Positions 39,277 to 48,404 of a stretch of DNA of 64,000 bases are shown one piece after another. The position numbers and the translations under genes were made by a program. The DNA lies in the NCBI GenBank assembly GCA_009778785.1, contig WRFN01000004.1:73276-137275 (forward strand), written 5' to 3'. How positions within the stretch are numbered: position 1 is the stretch's first letter; each line of letters starts with the position of its first letter. The stretch comes from Betaproteobacteria bacterium. Its GTDB lineage: Bacteria; Pseudomonadota; Gammaproteobacteria; Burkholderiales; Casimicrobiaceae. The notes under the pieces were generated by a model. That model was not told the origin of the DNA, searched no databases, and saw nothing but the letters and a program-made list of their open reading frames with translations.

Positions 39277-40371
39277 TTACTCCTTCGCCGCCAGCTTGTC
39301 GTTGCTGGATTTGCTGCTTGACTGTTTGATTGCGGAAAGCGCCGCATGCGCCACCACGGCAGCGCCGGTAACGGCAACAGCGGTGAGGCCGATCTTGTCA
39401 GCCGTTGCGTCAATACCACCCCAACCCGGCGGCAGAATCGTCGGCAGATGCTCGTAGAACGAGCCTTTGTCCCAGAAATTTTCTTCGGAACAGCCGATAC
39501 AACCGTGCCCCGACTGGATCGGGAACGACACGCCTTCGTTCCAGCGCACCGTCGAGCAGGCGTTGTACGTCGTCGGCCCTTTGCAGCCCACTTTGTACAG
39601 ACAGTAACCCATCCGGGCGCCTTCGTCGTCGAATTTCTCGACGAACTGGCCGGCATCGAAATGCGGCCGACGATAGCACTTGTCGTGAATACGCTGGCTG
39701 TAAAACATCTTCGGACGTCCCTGCGCATCGAGCGGCGGAATTCCGTAAGTCAACAAATACGTCACCACTGCCGTCATCACTTCGGGAATCGGCGGGCAAC
39801 CCGGCACCTTGATCACCGGCTTGTCGGTCACTACTTTGTGTACCGGCACCGCCTGCGTCGGGTTCGGTTTGGCGGCCTGAACACAACCCCAAGACGCGCA
39901 CGAACCCCACGAAATCACGGCCTTGGCATCCTTCGCCACATACCGCAGCTTCTCGACAAACGGCTTGCCGCCCGGGATACAGTAAATCCCGTCATCGGCG
40001 AGCGGCGGATTGCCTTCCACTGCCAGAATGTAATTGCCCTTGTATTTCTTGATGGTTTCCTCAAGCTGCTCTTCCGCCTGATGACCGGCGGCCGCCATGA
40101 TCGTGTCGTCATAGTCGAGCGAGAGCATCGACAGCACCACGTCACTGACCAGCGGGTGCGACGAGCGGATGAATGCCTCGGTACAGCAGGTGCATTCCAG
40201 CCCGTGCAGCCAAATCACCGGCTGGCGCGGCTTGGTTTCCATCGCCTTGGCAATTTCCGCGGCTCCGGCTTTTGACAGACCCAGCGAAGCAGCGGTCAAG
40301 CTGCAGAATTGAAGAAAACTACGGCGTGAGATGCCTTGACGGCGAAACAGATCGTAGTAGGTTTCAGTCAT
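39277..40371 (-). CDS. hupS: [NiFe] hydrogenase small subunit with six-Cys proximal cluster
   Basis: 364 residues from the ATG at 40371 ([20 protein letters not shown]); a longer in-frame start at 40461 would bury the Tat signal. The Tat motif SRRSFLQ directs the folded subunit pair across the membrane. Cluster ligands include [10 protein letters not shown] (Cys 60, 62, 63) and [12 protein letters not shown] (Cys 158, 163): the extra Cys 62 and 163 correspond to the supernumerary ligands of the [4Fe-3S] cluster in O2-tolerant hydrogenases. C-terminal hydrophobic anchor [18 protein letters not shown]. First gene of hupSLC. Confidence 0.96.
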   Translation of the reverse strand: MTETYYDLFRRQGISRRSFLQFCSLTAASLGLSKAGAAEIAKAMETKPRQPVIWLHGLECTCCTEAFIRSSHPLVSDVVLSMLSLDYDDTIMAAAGHQAEEQLEETIKKYKGNYILAVEGNPPLADDGIYCIPGGKPFVEKLRYVAKDAKAVISWGSCASWGCVQAAKPNPTQAVPVHKVVTDKPVIKVPGCPPIPEVMTAVVTYLLTYGIPPLDAQGRPKMFYSQRIHDKCYRRPHFDAGQFVEKFDDEGARMGYCLYKVGCKGPTTYNACSTVRWNEGVSFPIQSGHGCIGCSEENFWDKGSFYEHLPTILPPGWGGIDATADKIGLTAVAVTGAAVVAHAALSAIKQSSSKSSNDKLAAKE

Positions 40372-40490
40372 TTTGTTTTCCTTAAGTGACGTCCTGAAAC
40401 AAATCTTCGACGGCCGCGCGCGACTGACTCGCATACCCCGACGGCCCTCGATCCCAACCATGATTAAACCTGACTCCTTTAGTCGGCTTA

Positions 40491-40504
40491 TTGATATACG
40501 TCAA
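40491..40504 (-). promoter_or_regulatory. FNR/Anr-type box upstream of hupSLC
   Basis: TTGATATACGTCAA matches the FNR-family operator TTGAT-N4-(A/G)TCAA. It is centred about 126 bp upstream of the hupS start. Control of uptake hydrogenase by FNR-type regulators under low oxygen is known in other bacteria. Confidence 0.6.
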
Positions 40505-40568
40505 AAAACGGGCAGACACCCTCATTGCATTGCAACGATTTTTTGTTGTATTTAGGATACAAAATCGG

Positions 40569-40600
40569 GGATCAGCACAGAGGCGGCATCCTGCCGCCCC
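40569..40600. repeat. GC-rich extragenic palindrome, family B
   Basis: AGAGGCGGCATCCTGCCGCC followed by CCTACGG, a near-perfect palindrome between the hup promoter region and the end of gabD, only 7 nt after the gabD stop. It may terminate gabD. Confidence 0.65.
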
Positions 40601-40606
40601 TACGGT

Positions 40607-42079
40607 TCATTTCAACACATCCCCAATACACAAATACTTCATCTCCACATACTCGTCGATACCGTGGCGCGAGCCTTCGCGGCCCAGGCCGGACTGCTTG
40701 ACGCCGCCGAACGGCACGTGCTCGGTGGCGATCACGCCGGCGTTGATGCCGACCATGCCGTAGTCCAGCCCCTCGCTCACGCGCGTGATGCGGCCAATGT
40801 CGCGGGCATAGAAGTAGCTGGCCAGGCCGAATTCGGTGGCGTTGGCGGCGGCGATGACCTCCTGCTCGGTCTTGAAGCGGAACACCGGGGCCAGCGGGCC
40901 GAAGGTTTCCTCGCGCGCCACCAGCATGTCGGCGCTGGCCTCGGCCACCACTGTCGGCGCGAAGAACTGGCCCTTGAGCTTGCCGCCGCCCGTCAGCACC
41001 TTGCCGCCTTTCTTGATGGCGTCCTTCAGGTGTTTTTCCACTTTGGCGACGGCGGCCGGCTCGATCAGTGGGCCTTGCACCACCCCGGCATCAAAGCCGT
41101 TGCCCACCTTCAGCTCCTTGACCTTGGCGGCGAACTTCTTCACGAACTTGTCGTACACCCCGTCCTGCACGTAAATGCGGTTGGCGCACACGCAGGTCTG
41201 GCCGGCGTTGCGGTATTTGCTGGCCAGCGCGCCCTCCACCGCCGAGTCGAGGTCGGCGTCGTCGAACACGATGAACGGCGCGTTGCCGCCCAGCTCCAGC
41301 GCCAGCTTCTTGACCGTGGGAGCGCACTGCGCCATCAGGATGCGGCCCACCTCGGTGGAGCCGGTGAACGACAGGTGGCGCACGATATCGCTCTCGCACA
41401 GCGCCTTGCCGATGGCCGGCGCGTCCAGGCCCGTCACCACGTTGATGACCCCGTCCGGCACCCCGGCGCGCACCGCCAATTCGGCGACGGCCAGCGCGGT
41501 CAGCGGCGTCAGCTCCGCCGGTTTGATGACTACCGTGCAGCCGACGGCCAGCGCCGGCGCCACCTTGCGCGTGATCATGGCCAGCGGAAAATTCCACGGC
41601 GTGATGGCCGCGCACACGCCAATCGGCTGGCGGATCACCAGCAGGCGGCGGTTGTTGTCGAACTGCGGCAGCGTCTCGCCGTTGACGCGCTTGGCCTCCT
41701 CGGCGTACCACTCGACGAAGCTGGCCCCATAAGCCACCTCGCCCTTGGCCTCGGCGTAGGGCTTGCCCTGCTCGGCGGTCATCAGGCGGCCCAGGTCGTC
41801 CTGATGCTGCATCAGCAGATGGAACCATTTCATCAGAATGCCGTGGCGCTGCTTGCCCGTCAGCGCGCGCCAGACCGGCAAGGCGGCATTGGCGGCGGCA
41901 ATGGCCGTCTTGGTCTGCCGTGCGCCCAGGTCGGCCACGTCAGCCAGCTTGCAGCCCGTCGCCGGGTCGATCACGTCGAATCGCTGCTTGCCCTTGACCC
42001 ACTGGCCGTCAATCAGCGCATCGGTCTTGAGCAGGCTGGGGTCTTTGAGCAGGGCCAGGGGTGAAGCTTTGGCGACCAT
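40607..42079 (-). CDS. gabD: succinate-semialdehyde dehydrogenase (NADP-type), GC-rich
   Basis: 490 residues, aldehyde dehydrogenase family. Oxidises succinate semialdehyde to succinate in 4-aminobutyrate degradation; substrate by family resemblance. Seen: ITPWNFPLAMITRKVAPALAVG, FTGSTEVGR, catalytic Glu in LELGGNAPFIVFDDADLD and catalytic Cys in NAGQTCVCANRIYVQ, and the GabD-type end FGGVKQSGLGREGSRHGIDEY. Composition differs sharply from its neighbours: sampled 60-base lines at 41221 and 41461 contain 43 and 48 G+C, and a stop-free frame runs antisense along nearly the whole gene. Likely recent acquisition from a high-GC relative. Confidence 0.94.
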   Translation of the reverse strand: MVAKASPLALLKDPSLLKTDALIDGQWVKGKQRFDVIDPATGCKLADVADLGARQTKTAIAAANAALPVWRALTGKQRHGILMKWFHLLMQHQDDLGRLMTAEQGKPYAEAKGEVAYGASFVEWYAEEAKRVNGETLPQFDNNRRLLVIRQPIGVCAAITPWNFPLAMITRKVAPALAVGCTVVIKPAELTPLTALAVAELAVRAGVPDGVINVVTGLDAPAIGKALCESDIVRHLSFTGSTEVGRILMAQCAPTVKKLALELGGNAPFIVFDDADLDSAVEGALASKYRNAGQTCVCANRIYVQDGVYDKFVKKFAAKVKELKVGNGFDAGVVQGPLIEPAAVAKVEKHLKDAIKKGGKVLTGGGKLKGQFFAPTVVAEASADMLVAREETFGPLAPVFRFKTEQEVIAAANATEFGLASYFYARDIGRITRVSEGLDYGMVGINAGVIATEHVPFGGVKQSGLGREGSRHGIDEYVEMKYLCIGDVLK

Positions 42080-42206
42080 GAAGGGTGTCTCCTGAAAGAA
42101 ATAGGGAGATGAGGCAATTCAATGAGAACAACGATTGAGGCGCGGTCCTGCCGGTCGTTCAAAAGTTACTGAGGCGATATGAAAAAAACCGCGTAAGAAA
42201 TCCGAA

Positions 42207-42282
<76 letters not shown>

Positions 42283-42407
42283 ACACGGACTGCAAATTAT
42301 ACAGATTTTTCTTTGTGCTGCAAATTCAATAACCCATGAACAACACCAAAAACAGGTAAAATAATGTTTTACGCTCTTTAAGCGCGGTGCTGCCGCGACT
42401 CCGAATC

Positions 42408-43229
42408 ATGCATCCCATGCTCACGACCGCCGTGAAAGCGGCTCGCCGCGCCGGCTCCATCATCACCCGCGGCGCCCGCGACATCGACCGCCTGACGGTA
42501 CACGCCAAAGGCCCGAAGGATTACGTCAGTGAAGTTGACCGGATGGCGGAAGAAGCCATCGTCGATATTCTTCACTCCACCTACCCTCAGCACGGCTTTC
42601 TCGCTGAAGAAGGGACGGCCAACGACATTAACCCCGGCGCCGAACAGCGCTGGATCATCGATCCGCTCGACGGCACCACCAATTTTTTGCACGGTTTTCC
42701 GCAATACTGCGTGTCGATTGCGCTGGCGGTTCAGAACGTGGTGACGCATGCGGTGATTTTCGATCCGGTTCGCAACGATCTTTTTACCGCTACGCGCGGC
42801 GCCGGCGCTTTTCTGAACGACCGTCGCATTCGTGTTTCCCGACAAGTGCATCTGCGCGACGCTTTGATCGGCACCGGTTTTCCGTTTCGTGAGGGCGCGC
42901 CGATTTCGGTGTACCTCGACATGATGCGCGTGATGATCGAGCAGACCGCCGGTTTGCGCCGTCCCGGCGCCGCGGCGCTCGATCTCGCTTACGTTGCCGC
43001 CGGATACTACGACGGCTTTTTCGAGTTGGGATTGTATCCGTGGGACGTCGCCGCCGGAAGTTTGCTGATTCAGGAAGCGGGCGGATTGATTAATGACTTC
43101 CGCGATCAGGATAACTTTTTGTTCGGCGGCCAGGTTCTCGCCGCTAACCCCAAAATTTTTGCACAGATGATGTCGACGCTGAGCCCGTTTGCTGTGGCAC
43201 TCGATACGACGACTGCCCAGCCATCTTAG
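42408..43229 (+). CDS. suhB: inositol-1-monophosphatase SuhB
   Basis: 273 residues from the ATG at 42408 (MHPMLTTAVKAARRAGS). Hydrolyses inositol monophosphate; SuhB also takes part in rRNA antitermination in E. coli. Seen: the EEGTAND segment, metal-binding DPLDGTTNFLHGFP (WIIDPLDGT), GVDAVIFDP-like VTHAVIFDPVRNDLF, and the second motif LYPWDVAAGSLLIQEAGG. Normal length. Divergent from tRNA-Ala. Confidence 0.95.
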   Translation: MHPMLTTAVKAARRAGSIITRGARDIDRLTVHAKGPKDYVSEVDRMAEEAIVDILHSTYPQHGFLAEEGTANDINPGAEQRWIIDPLDGTTNFLHGFPQYCVSIALAVQNVVTHAVIFDPVRNDLFTATRGAGAFLNDRRIRVSRQVHLRDALIGTGFPFREGAPISVYLDMMRVMIEQTAGLRRPGAAALDLAYVAAGYYDGFFELGLYPWDVAAGSLLIQEAGGLINDFRDQDNFLFGGQVLAANPKIFAQMMSTLSPFAVALDTTTAQPS

Positions 43230-43254
43230 AAATTAGAAATGTTGAATCGTTCCC

Positions 43255-43338
43255 GCCGTTCGGGCTAAGCCTGTCGAAGTCCACAGTGTGATGCGGTTTG
43301 CCTTTTGATAAGCCCCTTCGGCAAGCTCAGGATGAACA
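43255..43338. repeat. dispersed palindromic repeat, family A (paired units)
   Basis: GCCGTTCGGGCTAAGCCTGT at the left and CCCCTTCGGCAAGCTCAGGA at the right face each other, between suhB and tRNA-Val. Same family as at 1102, 22340 and 32465. Confidence 0.75.
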
Positions 43339-43384
43339 AAAAGGGTTCGACTCCCCCAAGGGACGCCAACCTAAATCAACGCGC

Positions 43385-43417
43385 AAAAAAAAGGCTATGT
43401 GATCAAACACATAGCCT
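43385..43417 (-). terminator. intrinsic terminator after tRNA-Val
   Basis: AGGCTATGTG and CACATAGCCT form a perfect 10-bp stem followed by eight T on the minus strand, 12 nt after the tRNA 3' end. Confidence 0.92.
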
Positions 43418-43428
43418 CTGGTTCAGTT

Positions 43429-43503
43429 TGGTGGGCGATACTGGGATCGAACCAGTGGCCCCTGCCGTGTGAAGGCAGTGCTCTACCCCTGAGCTAACCG
43501 CCC
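43429..43503 (-). tRNA. tRNA-Val (anticodon CAC)
   Basis: Minus-strand cloverleaf: GGGCGGT pairs with ATCGCCC, anticodon stem CTGCC/GGCAG encloses TTCACAC with anticodon CAC, T-loop GGTTCGATCCC, encoded CCA. Decodes GUG. With the GAC tRNA at 8691 the window holds two of the valine isoacceptors. Confidence 0.94.
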
Positions 43504-43726
43504 AAGCGAACCCAGACAGGAACTTGGATTTAACCATAGCGCGGGCGTCAGGGCAATTGGCAAAATGGTGCCGAATACCTCGAAAAAGTCTCTGAATTTT
43601 ACATAACCACATGATTTACAATGGATTTACGATTTCGCAAAACCCTTGTAGGCAGTGTCGTAAATATGTTGCGGATTCCCGAAAAGCATAGCTTGGGGAA
43701 TTTATGACTAAAGCAACAGATTGATT

Positions 43727-44254
43727 CTACTTGTTTTTTTGAGTAATGACGGAGGGAAGCTCGGTTTTCAATACCTTCTCGGCCTGTCTGGCCCGGAAAG
43801 ACTCCAGCGCCGCCAAAAGCTGTGCGTCACCGTGCACATGCGCCAGCAGCGACACCGCAAACAGCCCCGCATTAGCCGCGCCTGCCTCGCCAATCGCAAA
43901 AGTGGCAACCGGCACGCCTTTTGGCATTTGCACGATCGACAACAGCGAATCCCAGCCTGACAACGCTTTCGATTGCACCGGCACACCCAACACCGGCACC
44001 GTCGTTTTCGACGCCAGCATTCCCGGCAAATGCGCCGCGCCGCCTGCTCCAGCGATAATCGCTTTCAAGCCGCGCGCTTTTGCCGTCGCCGCGTACTCAA
44101 ACAAAAGATCAGGCGTCCGATGCGCGGAAACGACGCGCGCCTCGAACGGCACGCCGAATTCCTGCAACACGCTCGCCGCCGTCTGCATCGTTGCCCAGTC
44201 CGACTCCGAACCCATCACGATGCCGATTTGCGCGGTTGCCTTCGCTGTAGCCAT
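43727..44254 (-). CDS. purE: 5-(carboxyamino)imidazole ribonucleotide mutase
   Basis: 175 residues. Rearranges N5-CAIR to CAIR in purine synthesis. Seen: [31 protein letters not shown] with the catalytic His, [19 protein letters not shown] and [22 protein letters not shown]. Normal length for class I PurE. purK, usually adjacent, would be expected downstream but is not here. Confidence 0.96.
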   Translation of the reverse strand: MATAKATAQIGIVMGSESDWATMQTAASVLQEFGVPFEARVVSAHRTPDLLFEYAATAKARGLKAIIAGAGGAAHLPGMLASKTTVPVLGVPVQSKALSGWDSLLSIVQMPKGVPVATFAIGEAGAANAGLFAVSLLAHVHGDAQLLAALESFRARQAEKVLKTELPSVITQKNK

Positions 44255-44299
44255 TTTTGCTTTCTCTCTCGTTTCAGGTGGCCATGGCCGGCGTCGGAA

Positions 44300-44578
44300 C
44301 TATCTGCCCTTGTTCCAATACCGCCACAAGCGCCACATCACCAGCCCCCACGACGCGCCGCGTTGCAACCGCTTGGCGCGGGAAGCGCCCAGCGCAACCA
44401 GCAAGAGCCGCATCCCGATTCCGACGAAGCTTTTCTTTTCGTCGCGATAATCATCGACGCGAGGCGCCACCGTATCACGCAAGGCGCGGCACGAGATGGC
44501 GATTTTCAGGCGATCCAACTCGCTTTGCGCCTGCAAAAGCGCCTTGCGGTCTTCAAAGGTGATTTTCTTGGCGGCCAT
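44300..44578 (-). CDS. YqjK-like small protein
   Basis: 92 residues from the ATG at 44578 (MAAKKITFEDRKALLQAQSE). Basic and helical, with a hydrophobic stretch FVGIGMRLLLVALGA and a Trp-rich C-terminus. Identified mainly by position: its start overlaps the stop of the YqjE-like gene (ATGA), completing a yqjD-yqjE-yqjK set. Function unknown; envelope or stress association is inferred. Confidence 0.7.
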   Translation of the reverse strand: MAAKKITFEDRKALLQAQSELDRLKIAISCRALRDTVAPRVDDYRDEKKSFVGIGMRLLLVALGASRAKRLQRGASWGLVMWRLWRYWNKGR

Positions 44579-45069
44579 CACACTCGCCCCTGCATTTTGC
44601 TTTCGCGATTCGCTTTTTTCGACGCAGCAAGTCGGGCTTTCGACGACAACCCCGTCGCCAGCCATTGCCGGTCTTTTTCAAACTCGGCCAGCGTTGCCGA
44701 GAACGGCTTGGACGAGCGTCTTCGCGCCACGGCCAAACGCCACAGCAACAACATGCCGAGAACGAAATAAACGACGATCATCCAGACCAGCACTTCAGTA
44801 CGATGTGGCGTATCCCAGAAACTGATGACCAACAAAACATTGGCAACCACAAACGCCATCCCCAAAAAGACGGCTGCCAGAACCAGCAACGTCAGTTGTC
44901 TCGCCGTCTGCCGATGCGTCTCGATATATTCGAGCCGCGCCAGCTCAAAACGGGAACTGACCAGTGAAGCAAACGACGCGCCCAACTGCGCCAACTCCTC
45001 GCGCACGCCATTTGCCGGACGCGGGTCAACGGAAACGTCTTCCGGCAAGCGCCCCAGATCGTTGCTCAT
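44578..45069 (-). CDS. yqjE: YqjE / holin-like phage-holin superfamily III membrane protein
   Basis: 163 residues. An N-terminal amphipathic region VREELAQLGASFASLVSSRFELARLEY, two closely spaced membrane helices (LTLLVLAAVFLGMAFVVANV and VWMIVVYFVLGMLLLWRLAV) and a basic tail. This is the YqjE pattern. Located between YqjD and YqjK homologues, 18 bp after yqjD. Not evidence for a prophage: no phage genes are nearby. Confidence 0.82.
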   Translation of the reverse strand: MSNDLGRLPEDVSVDPRPANGVREELAQLGASFASLVSSRFELARLEYIETHRQTARQLTLLVLAAVFLGMAFVVANVLLVISFWDTPHRTEVLVWMIVVYFVLGMLLLWRLAVARRRSSKPFSATLAEFEKDRQWLATGLSSKARLAASKKANRESKMQGRV

Positions 45070-45087
45070 GGGGTTCTCTCAAACGGT

Positions 45088-45393
45088 TCAGCGACGAGCG
45101 ATCAAAAGCCCGAGGACGAGCCCGATGGCGGCAGCAATACCCACCGCTTGCCAGGGACGGTCGTGAACAAAATCGTCCGTCGCGCGCGCGTAAATCCGTG
45201 CACGATCGGCCAACTGCCCTTCGACTTCCTGCAAACGCATCTTGGCCATCGCCAGCTTGCCTTCGATCTGGTGACGCAGATCGCGCGCTTTTTCGCCGGT
45301 TTCCGTCGCCGCTTCGTGCAGCAGACTTTCGGCTTCGTTCAACACTGTTGAGAAATCATCCACCAACTTCTCGGAAGGAAAAGAACGCGACAT
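45088..45393 (-). CDS. yqjD: YqjD/ElaB-type ribosome-associated membrane protein (DUF883)
   Basis: 101 residues. A long charged helix EKLVDDFSTVLNEAESLLHE onward, then one C-terminal membrane helix WQAVGIAAAIGLVLGLLIARR. The family anchors ribosomes to the inner membrane in stationary phase in E. coli. First of the yqjD-E-K trio. Confidence 0.88.
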   Translation of the reverse strand: MSRSFPSEKLVDDFSTVLNEAESLLHEAATETGEKARDLRHQIEGKLAMAKMRLQEVEGQLADRARIYARATDDFVHDRPWQAVGIAAAIGLVLGLLIARR

Positions 45394-45529
45394 AATTGAT
45401 CTCCAAAAAAACGCTCAAGAAAAAATCTGCGATGCACCCGCATGATACGGGAGGCATCGCCCTCATTATAAACAAGTCTTTCGGTTTGCGGTACAGAAAA
45501 ATGCGCCCACCCATGCGCCAGTAACCGCC

Positions 45530-47002
45530 CTACGGCAAAGGCGACGGTTGCGGCTGTATCCACGTCCCCTGATAAATGCTCTCGATCATCGCATCCATCG
45601 CCGGGGCGGCGCGCTTGGCGTTGACGTGGTTTAACAGAATCACCACCGCGTAACGGCGTCCTTGCGCATCATCGACGTAGCCGGCCAGCGCCCGCGCGTT
45701 TTCCAAAAACCCCGTCTTGAGATGCGCCCGATTGTAAGCGGCGCTTTCTTGAAAACGGTGTTTCAGCGTACCGTCAACACCCGCCAGCGGCAGCGTGCCG
45801 ACAAAAAGCTCGCCCCACGACGTATGCTGCGCGTAGAGTAAAAGGTCAAGCAATCCCTGCGCGCTGACCCTCGCGTCGCGCGACAATCCGGCGCCGTTTT
45901 CGACGAACAATCCCTCCATCTCGATCCTGTTCGCCTTCAGCCACTCCGCCACCGCCTGCCGCGCCGCGCCCTGCGTGTAAGGCGGCGTTTGGTGCAGCGA
46001 CGCCAGCGTCAGAAATACTTGCTGCGCCATCACGTTATTCGACCGCTTGTTGATGTCCAGAACGATCTCCGACAGCGGCGGCGATTCAAACGTCAGCCAG
46101 GGCGATCCTTCCGACGCTTTGCCTTCCGGTACTTTCCCCTCCCGTACACCGCCTTTGAACTGCCCGCCCGCCTCGGCGAAGTAATACGCAAACATGCCGT
46201 GAACGAAGTGCGGCACATCGAGCAGCGCCACATACATGTCGCGCTCGCCGCAGCGCGTGGGATAACTACCGCCGAAATGCACTTCGGCGGAACTGCCCTT
46301 ATCGTTGAATTTCGGTTTCAGTCTCTCCAGCCAATCGCCGCAGCGCTTGTTGTTCAGCGACGGCAACACCGGCACCTTGATTCCCGTCAGCGGCGGGTCG
46401 ATGGCGACTTGCGCTTTCTTGCTTTTTTTCGACTCTGGCGGCGTGAATACGACGCGCACCGCCTTGAAGCTGACCAGCAACGCATCCGGCCCGACGTTAT
46501 ACGGTTTCAGCGGCTCGCGGTCGAACGCTGAGGGATCGTGCGCCGATAACGAAAACTGCGAGCGATCGACGATCAAATCGCCGGTCACCTGCTTCAATCC
46601 GGCCTCGCGCAGCCGCTGCATGAACGCCTGCCATTGTTCGACGGTGATCTTGGGGTCGCCGTAGCCCTTGAGAATCAGATTGCCGTGCAGCACGCCGTCC
46701 GTCAGTGTGCCATCGAGATACACCTCGGTCTTCCAACGATAATCGGGACCGAGCAAATCGAACGCGGCAGTTGTCGTCACCAGTTTCATCACCGACGCCG
46801 GATTCATCAACTCATCGGCGCGGTGCATCAGCATCGGTTGCGACGCGCCGACTTCCTGCACCGCTACCGCCACCGCGCTTTCCGGTACGCCGACACGCTG
46901 CAACGCTTCCTTCCATGCTTCCGGCAACGCCGCCGACACAGCGCCCGCCCATCCTGCCAACAGACAAGCTGCGAAAAAAAACCGTTGCCGCCACCGTTTC
47001 AT
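45530..47002 (-). CDS. dacB: D-alanyl-D-alanine carboxypeptidase/endopeptidase (PBP4, peptidase S13)
   Basis: 490 residues. Trims and opens peptidoglycan cross-links in the periplasm. A signal peptide ends GAVSA (about residue 24). Penicillin-binding motifs: SxxK in MNPASVMKL (Ser 70, Lys 73), SxN in DINKRSNNVMAQ and KTG in AHLKTGFLENARALAGY. The large insertion between the first two motifs is typical of class C PBP4 proteins. Stands alone. Confidence 0.95.
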   Translation of the reverse strand: MKRWRQRFFFAACLLAGWAGAVSAALPEAWKEALQRVGVPESAVAVAVQEVGASQPMLMHRADELMNPASVMKLVTTTAAFDLLGPDYRWKTEVYLDGTLTDGVLHGNLILKGYGDPKITVEQWQAFMQRLREAGLKQVTGDLIVDRSQFSLSAHDPSAFDREPLKPYNVGPDALLVSFKAVRVVFTPPESKKSKKAQVAIDPPLTGIKVPVLPSLNNKRCGDWLERLKPKFNDKGSSAEVHFGGSYPTRCGERDMYVALLDVPHFVHGMFAYYFAEAGGQFKGGVREGKVPEGKASEGSPWLTFESPPLSEIVLDINKRSNNVMAQQVFLTLASLHQTPPYTQGAARQAVAEWLKANRIEMEGLFVENGAGLSRDARVSAQGLLDLLLYAQHTSWGELFVGTLPLAGVDGTLKHRFQESAAYNRAHLKTGFLENARALAGYVDDAQGRRYAVVILLNHVNAKRAAPAMDAMIESIYQGTWIQPQPSPLP

Positions 47003-47111
47003 TTGCTATCTCATAACCAAAACTGCGCCATTATATCGCCTGGCGAACCATACTGCATAACTTCACTTTCTGCGGTACGATAAGCGTTGTTTTCATGGCA
47101 ATAAAACCGCG

Positions 47112-47873
47112 ATGCCCCGCTTCTTTTTCGAGACTCCGCCGACAAACCTGCTCCCCGGACAGGAAATCTGCCTGCCCGACGCCGTTTTCCATCACGCCGT
47201 CCGCGTGCGCCGCCTCAAAAGCGGCGACGCTTGCACCCTGTTCGACGGCAACGGCAACGCCTGGCGCGTGACGCTGACGAGTATCGACAAGCGTCGGGCG
47301 CTCGCCCGCATCGAGAGCCAACTGCCGCCGGCGCCGATGCCGCTTTTTTCCGTCACGCTGGCGCTCGCGGTCACCGCCGTCGAGCCGATGGACTGGGCGT
47401 TGCAGAAAGGCACTGAACTCGGCGCAACTGCATTCCTGCCGTTCTACAGCGAGCGCAGTAACGTGCGGCTGAACGATGCCCGGCAAGAACGTCGCTCCGA
47501 ACATTGGCGGGCAGTGATCGTCAGCGCCTGCGAACAGTGCGGACAAAACCATCTGCCGCAACTGTCGCCGCCGCAAATTTTCGACGACGCACTGAAAGCG
47601 GCTGAAACCGCGTCCGCGCTGCGTTTCTTTCTGGATGCCGACGCCGAGCAAACCTTGCCCGCCGCGCTGCACCATGCCCGCGCCCGCACATCGTTACCGA
47701 CGTCGGTTTTTTTGATGGTCGGCCCCGAAGGTGGTTTTACCTCGGATGAAATTTGCGCCGGCCATGCTGCCGGTTGGCAAGCCGTTCGCTTGGGGCCGAG
47801 AATCTTGCGCGCCGAAACCGCCGCCGCCGCTGCGCTAACGCTCGTTCAAGCGGCCCTGGGCGACTTGGCGTAA
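47112..47873 (+). CDS. rsmE: 16S rRNA m3U1498 methyltransferase RsmE
   Basis: 253 residues. Methylates U1498 of 16S rRNA. Seen: the N-terminal PUA-like domain MPRFFFETPPTNLLPGQE, HAVRVRRLKSGDACTLFDGNG, then the SPOUT domain with KGTELGATAFLPFYSERSNVR, ACEQCGQNHLPQL, MVGPEGGFTSDEI and RLGPRILRAETAAAAAL, the knot motif. yqeY follows after 53 bp. Confidence 0.96.
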   Translation: MPRFFFETPPTNLLPGQEICLPDAVFHHAVRVRRLKSGDACTLFDGNGNAWRVTLTSIDKRRALARIESQLPPAPMPLFSVTLALAVTAVEPMDWALQKGTELGATAFLPFYSERSNVRLNDARQERRSEHWRAVIVSACEQCGQNHLPQLSPPQIFDDALKAAETASALRFFLDADAEQTLPAALHHARARTSLPTSVFLMVGPEGGFTSDEICAGHAAGWQAVRLGPRILRAETAAAAALTLVQAALGDLA

Positions 47874-47926
47874 GGGTGTGTTATTCTGATTTCCGATTTG
47901 TTCTTATTTGATTCACAGGAGTTTCC

Positions 47927-48379
47927 ATGTCCCTCAAAGCAACGATCACCGAACACATGAAAGACGCGATGCGCGCCAAAGACGCTGCGCGTCTCGGCAC
48001 CATCCGCATGCTGCTCGCCGAAATCCGGCGTCACGAAATCGACAAACTGAAAGGCTCCGAAATCAACGACACCGACGCCGTCGCCATCATCGACAAGATG
48101 ATCAAACAGCGCAAGGATTCCGCCGCGCAGTACGAAGCCGCCAAGCGCCCAGACCTCGCCGACATCGAGAAAGCGGAAATCGTCGTACTGAATGCGTACA
48201 TGCCGCAACCGCTGACGGAAGCCGAAGTCGATGCGCTGATCCGGCAAGCAATGACCGAAAGCGGCGCGAACGGCGCCGCCGCGATGGGGAAAGTGATGGC
48301 GCTACTGAAACCGAAACTCGCCGGTCGCGCCGACTTGACTGCTGTCTCGGCGAAAGTCAAAGCGCTGCTGGCGGGGTGA
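47927..48379 (+). CDS. yqeY: GatB/YqeY-domain protein
   Basis: 150 residues. Starts MSLKATITEHMKDAMRAKDA; contains LGTIRMLLAEIRRHEID, VAIIDKMIKQRKDSAAQY and the QPLTEAEVDALIRQAM segment, the tail domain shared with GatB. Helical, presumed tRNA-binding; exact role unknown. It usually lies between rpsU and dnaG, but neither is here. Confidence 0.93.
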   Translation: MSLKATITEHMKDAMRAKDAARLGTIRMLLAEIRRHEIDKLKGSEINDTDAVAIIDKMIKQRKDSAAQYEAAKRPDLADIEKAEIVVLNAYMPQPLTEAEVDALIRQAMTESGANGAAAMGKVMALLKPKLAGRADLTAVSAKVKALLAG

Positions 48380-48404
48380 TTTTGTCCGATTCCGTGCACA
48401 AACC

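Noticed and set aside
40664-42064. Plus-strand open frame of 466 codons opposite gabD
   Set aside because: It reflects the very high GC of gabD; no ribosome-binding site or recognisable domain, and the composition is repetitive.
43340-43375. tRNA-like T-arm (GGTTCGACTCCCCC) as a possible integration-site remnant
   Set aside because: The rest of a tRNA or tmRNA is absent and the piece lies at the end of a family A repeat; not enough to call an attachment site.
44578-45069. Holin-like protein as a sign of a prophage
   Set aside because: It belongs to the chromosomal yqjD-yqjE-yqjK set; no other phage genes are near.
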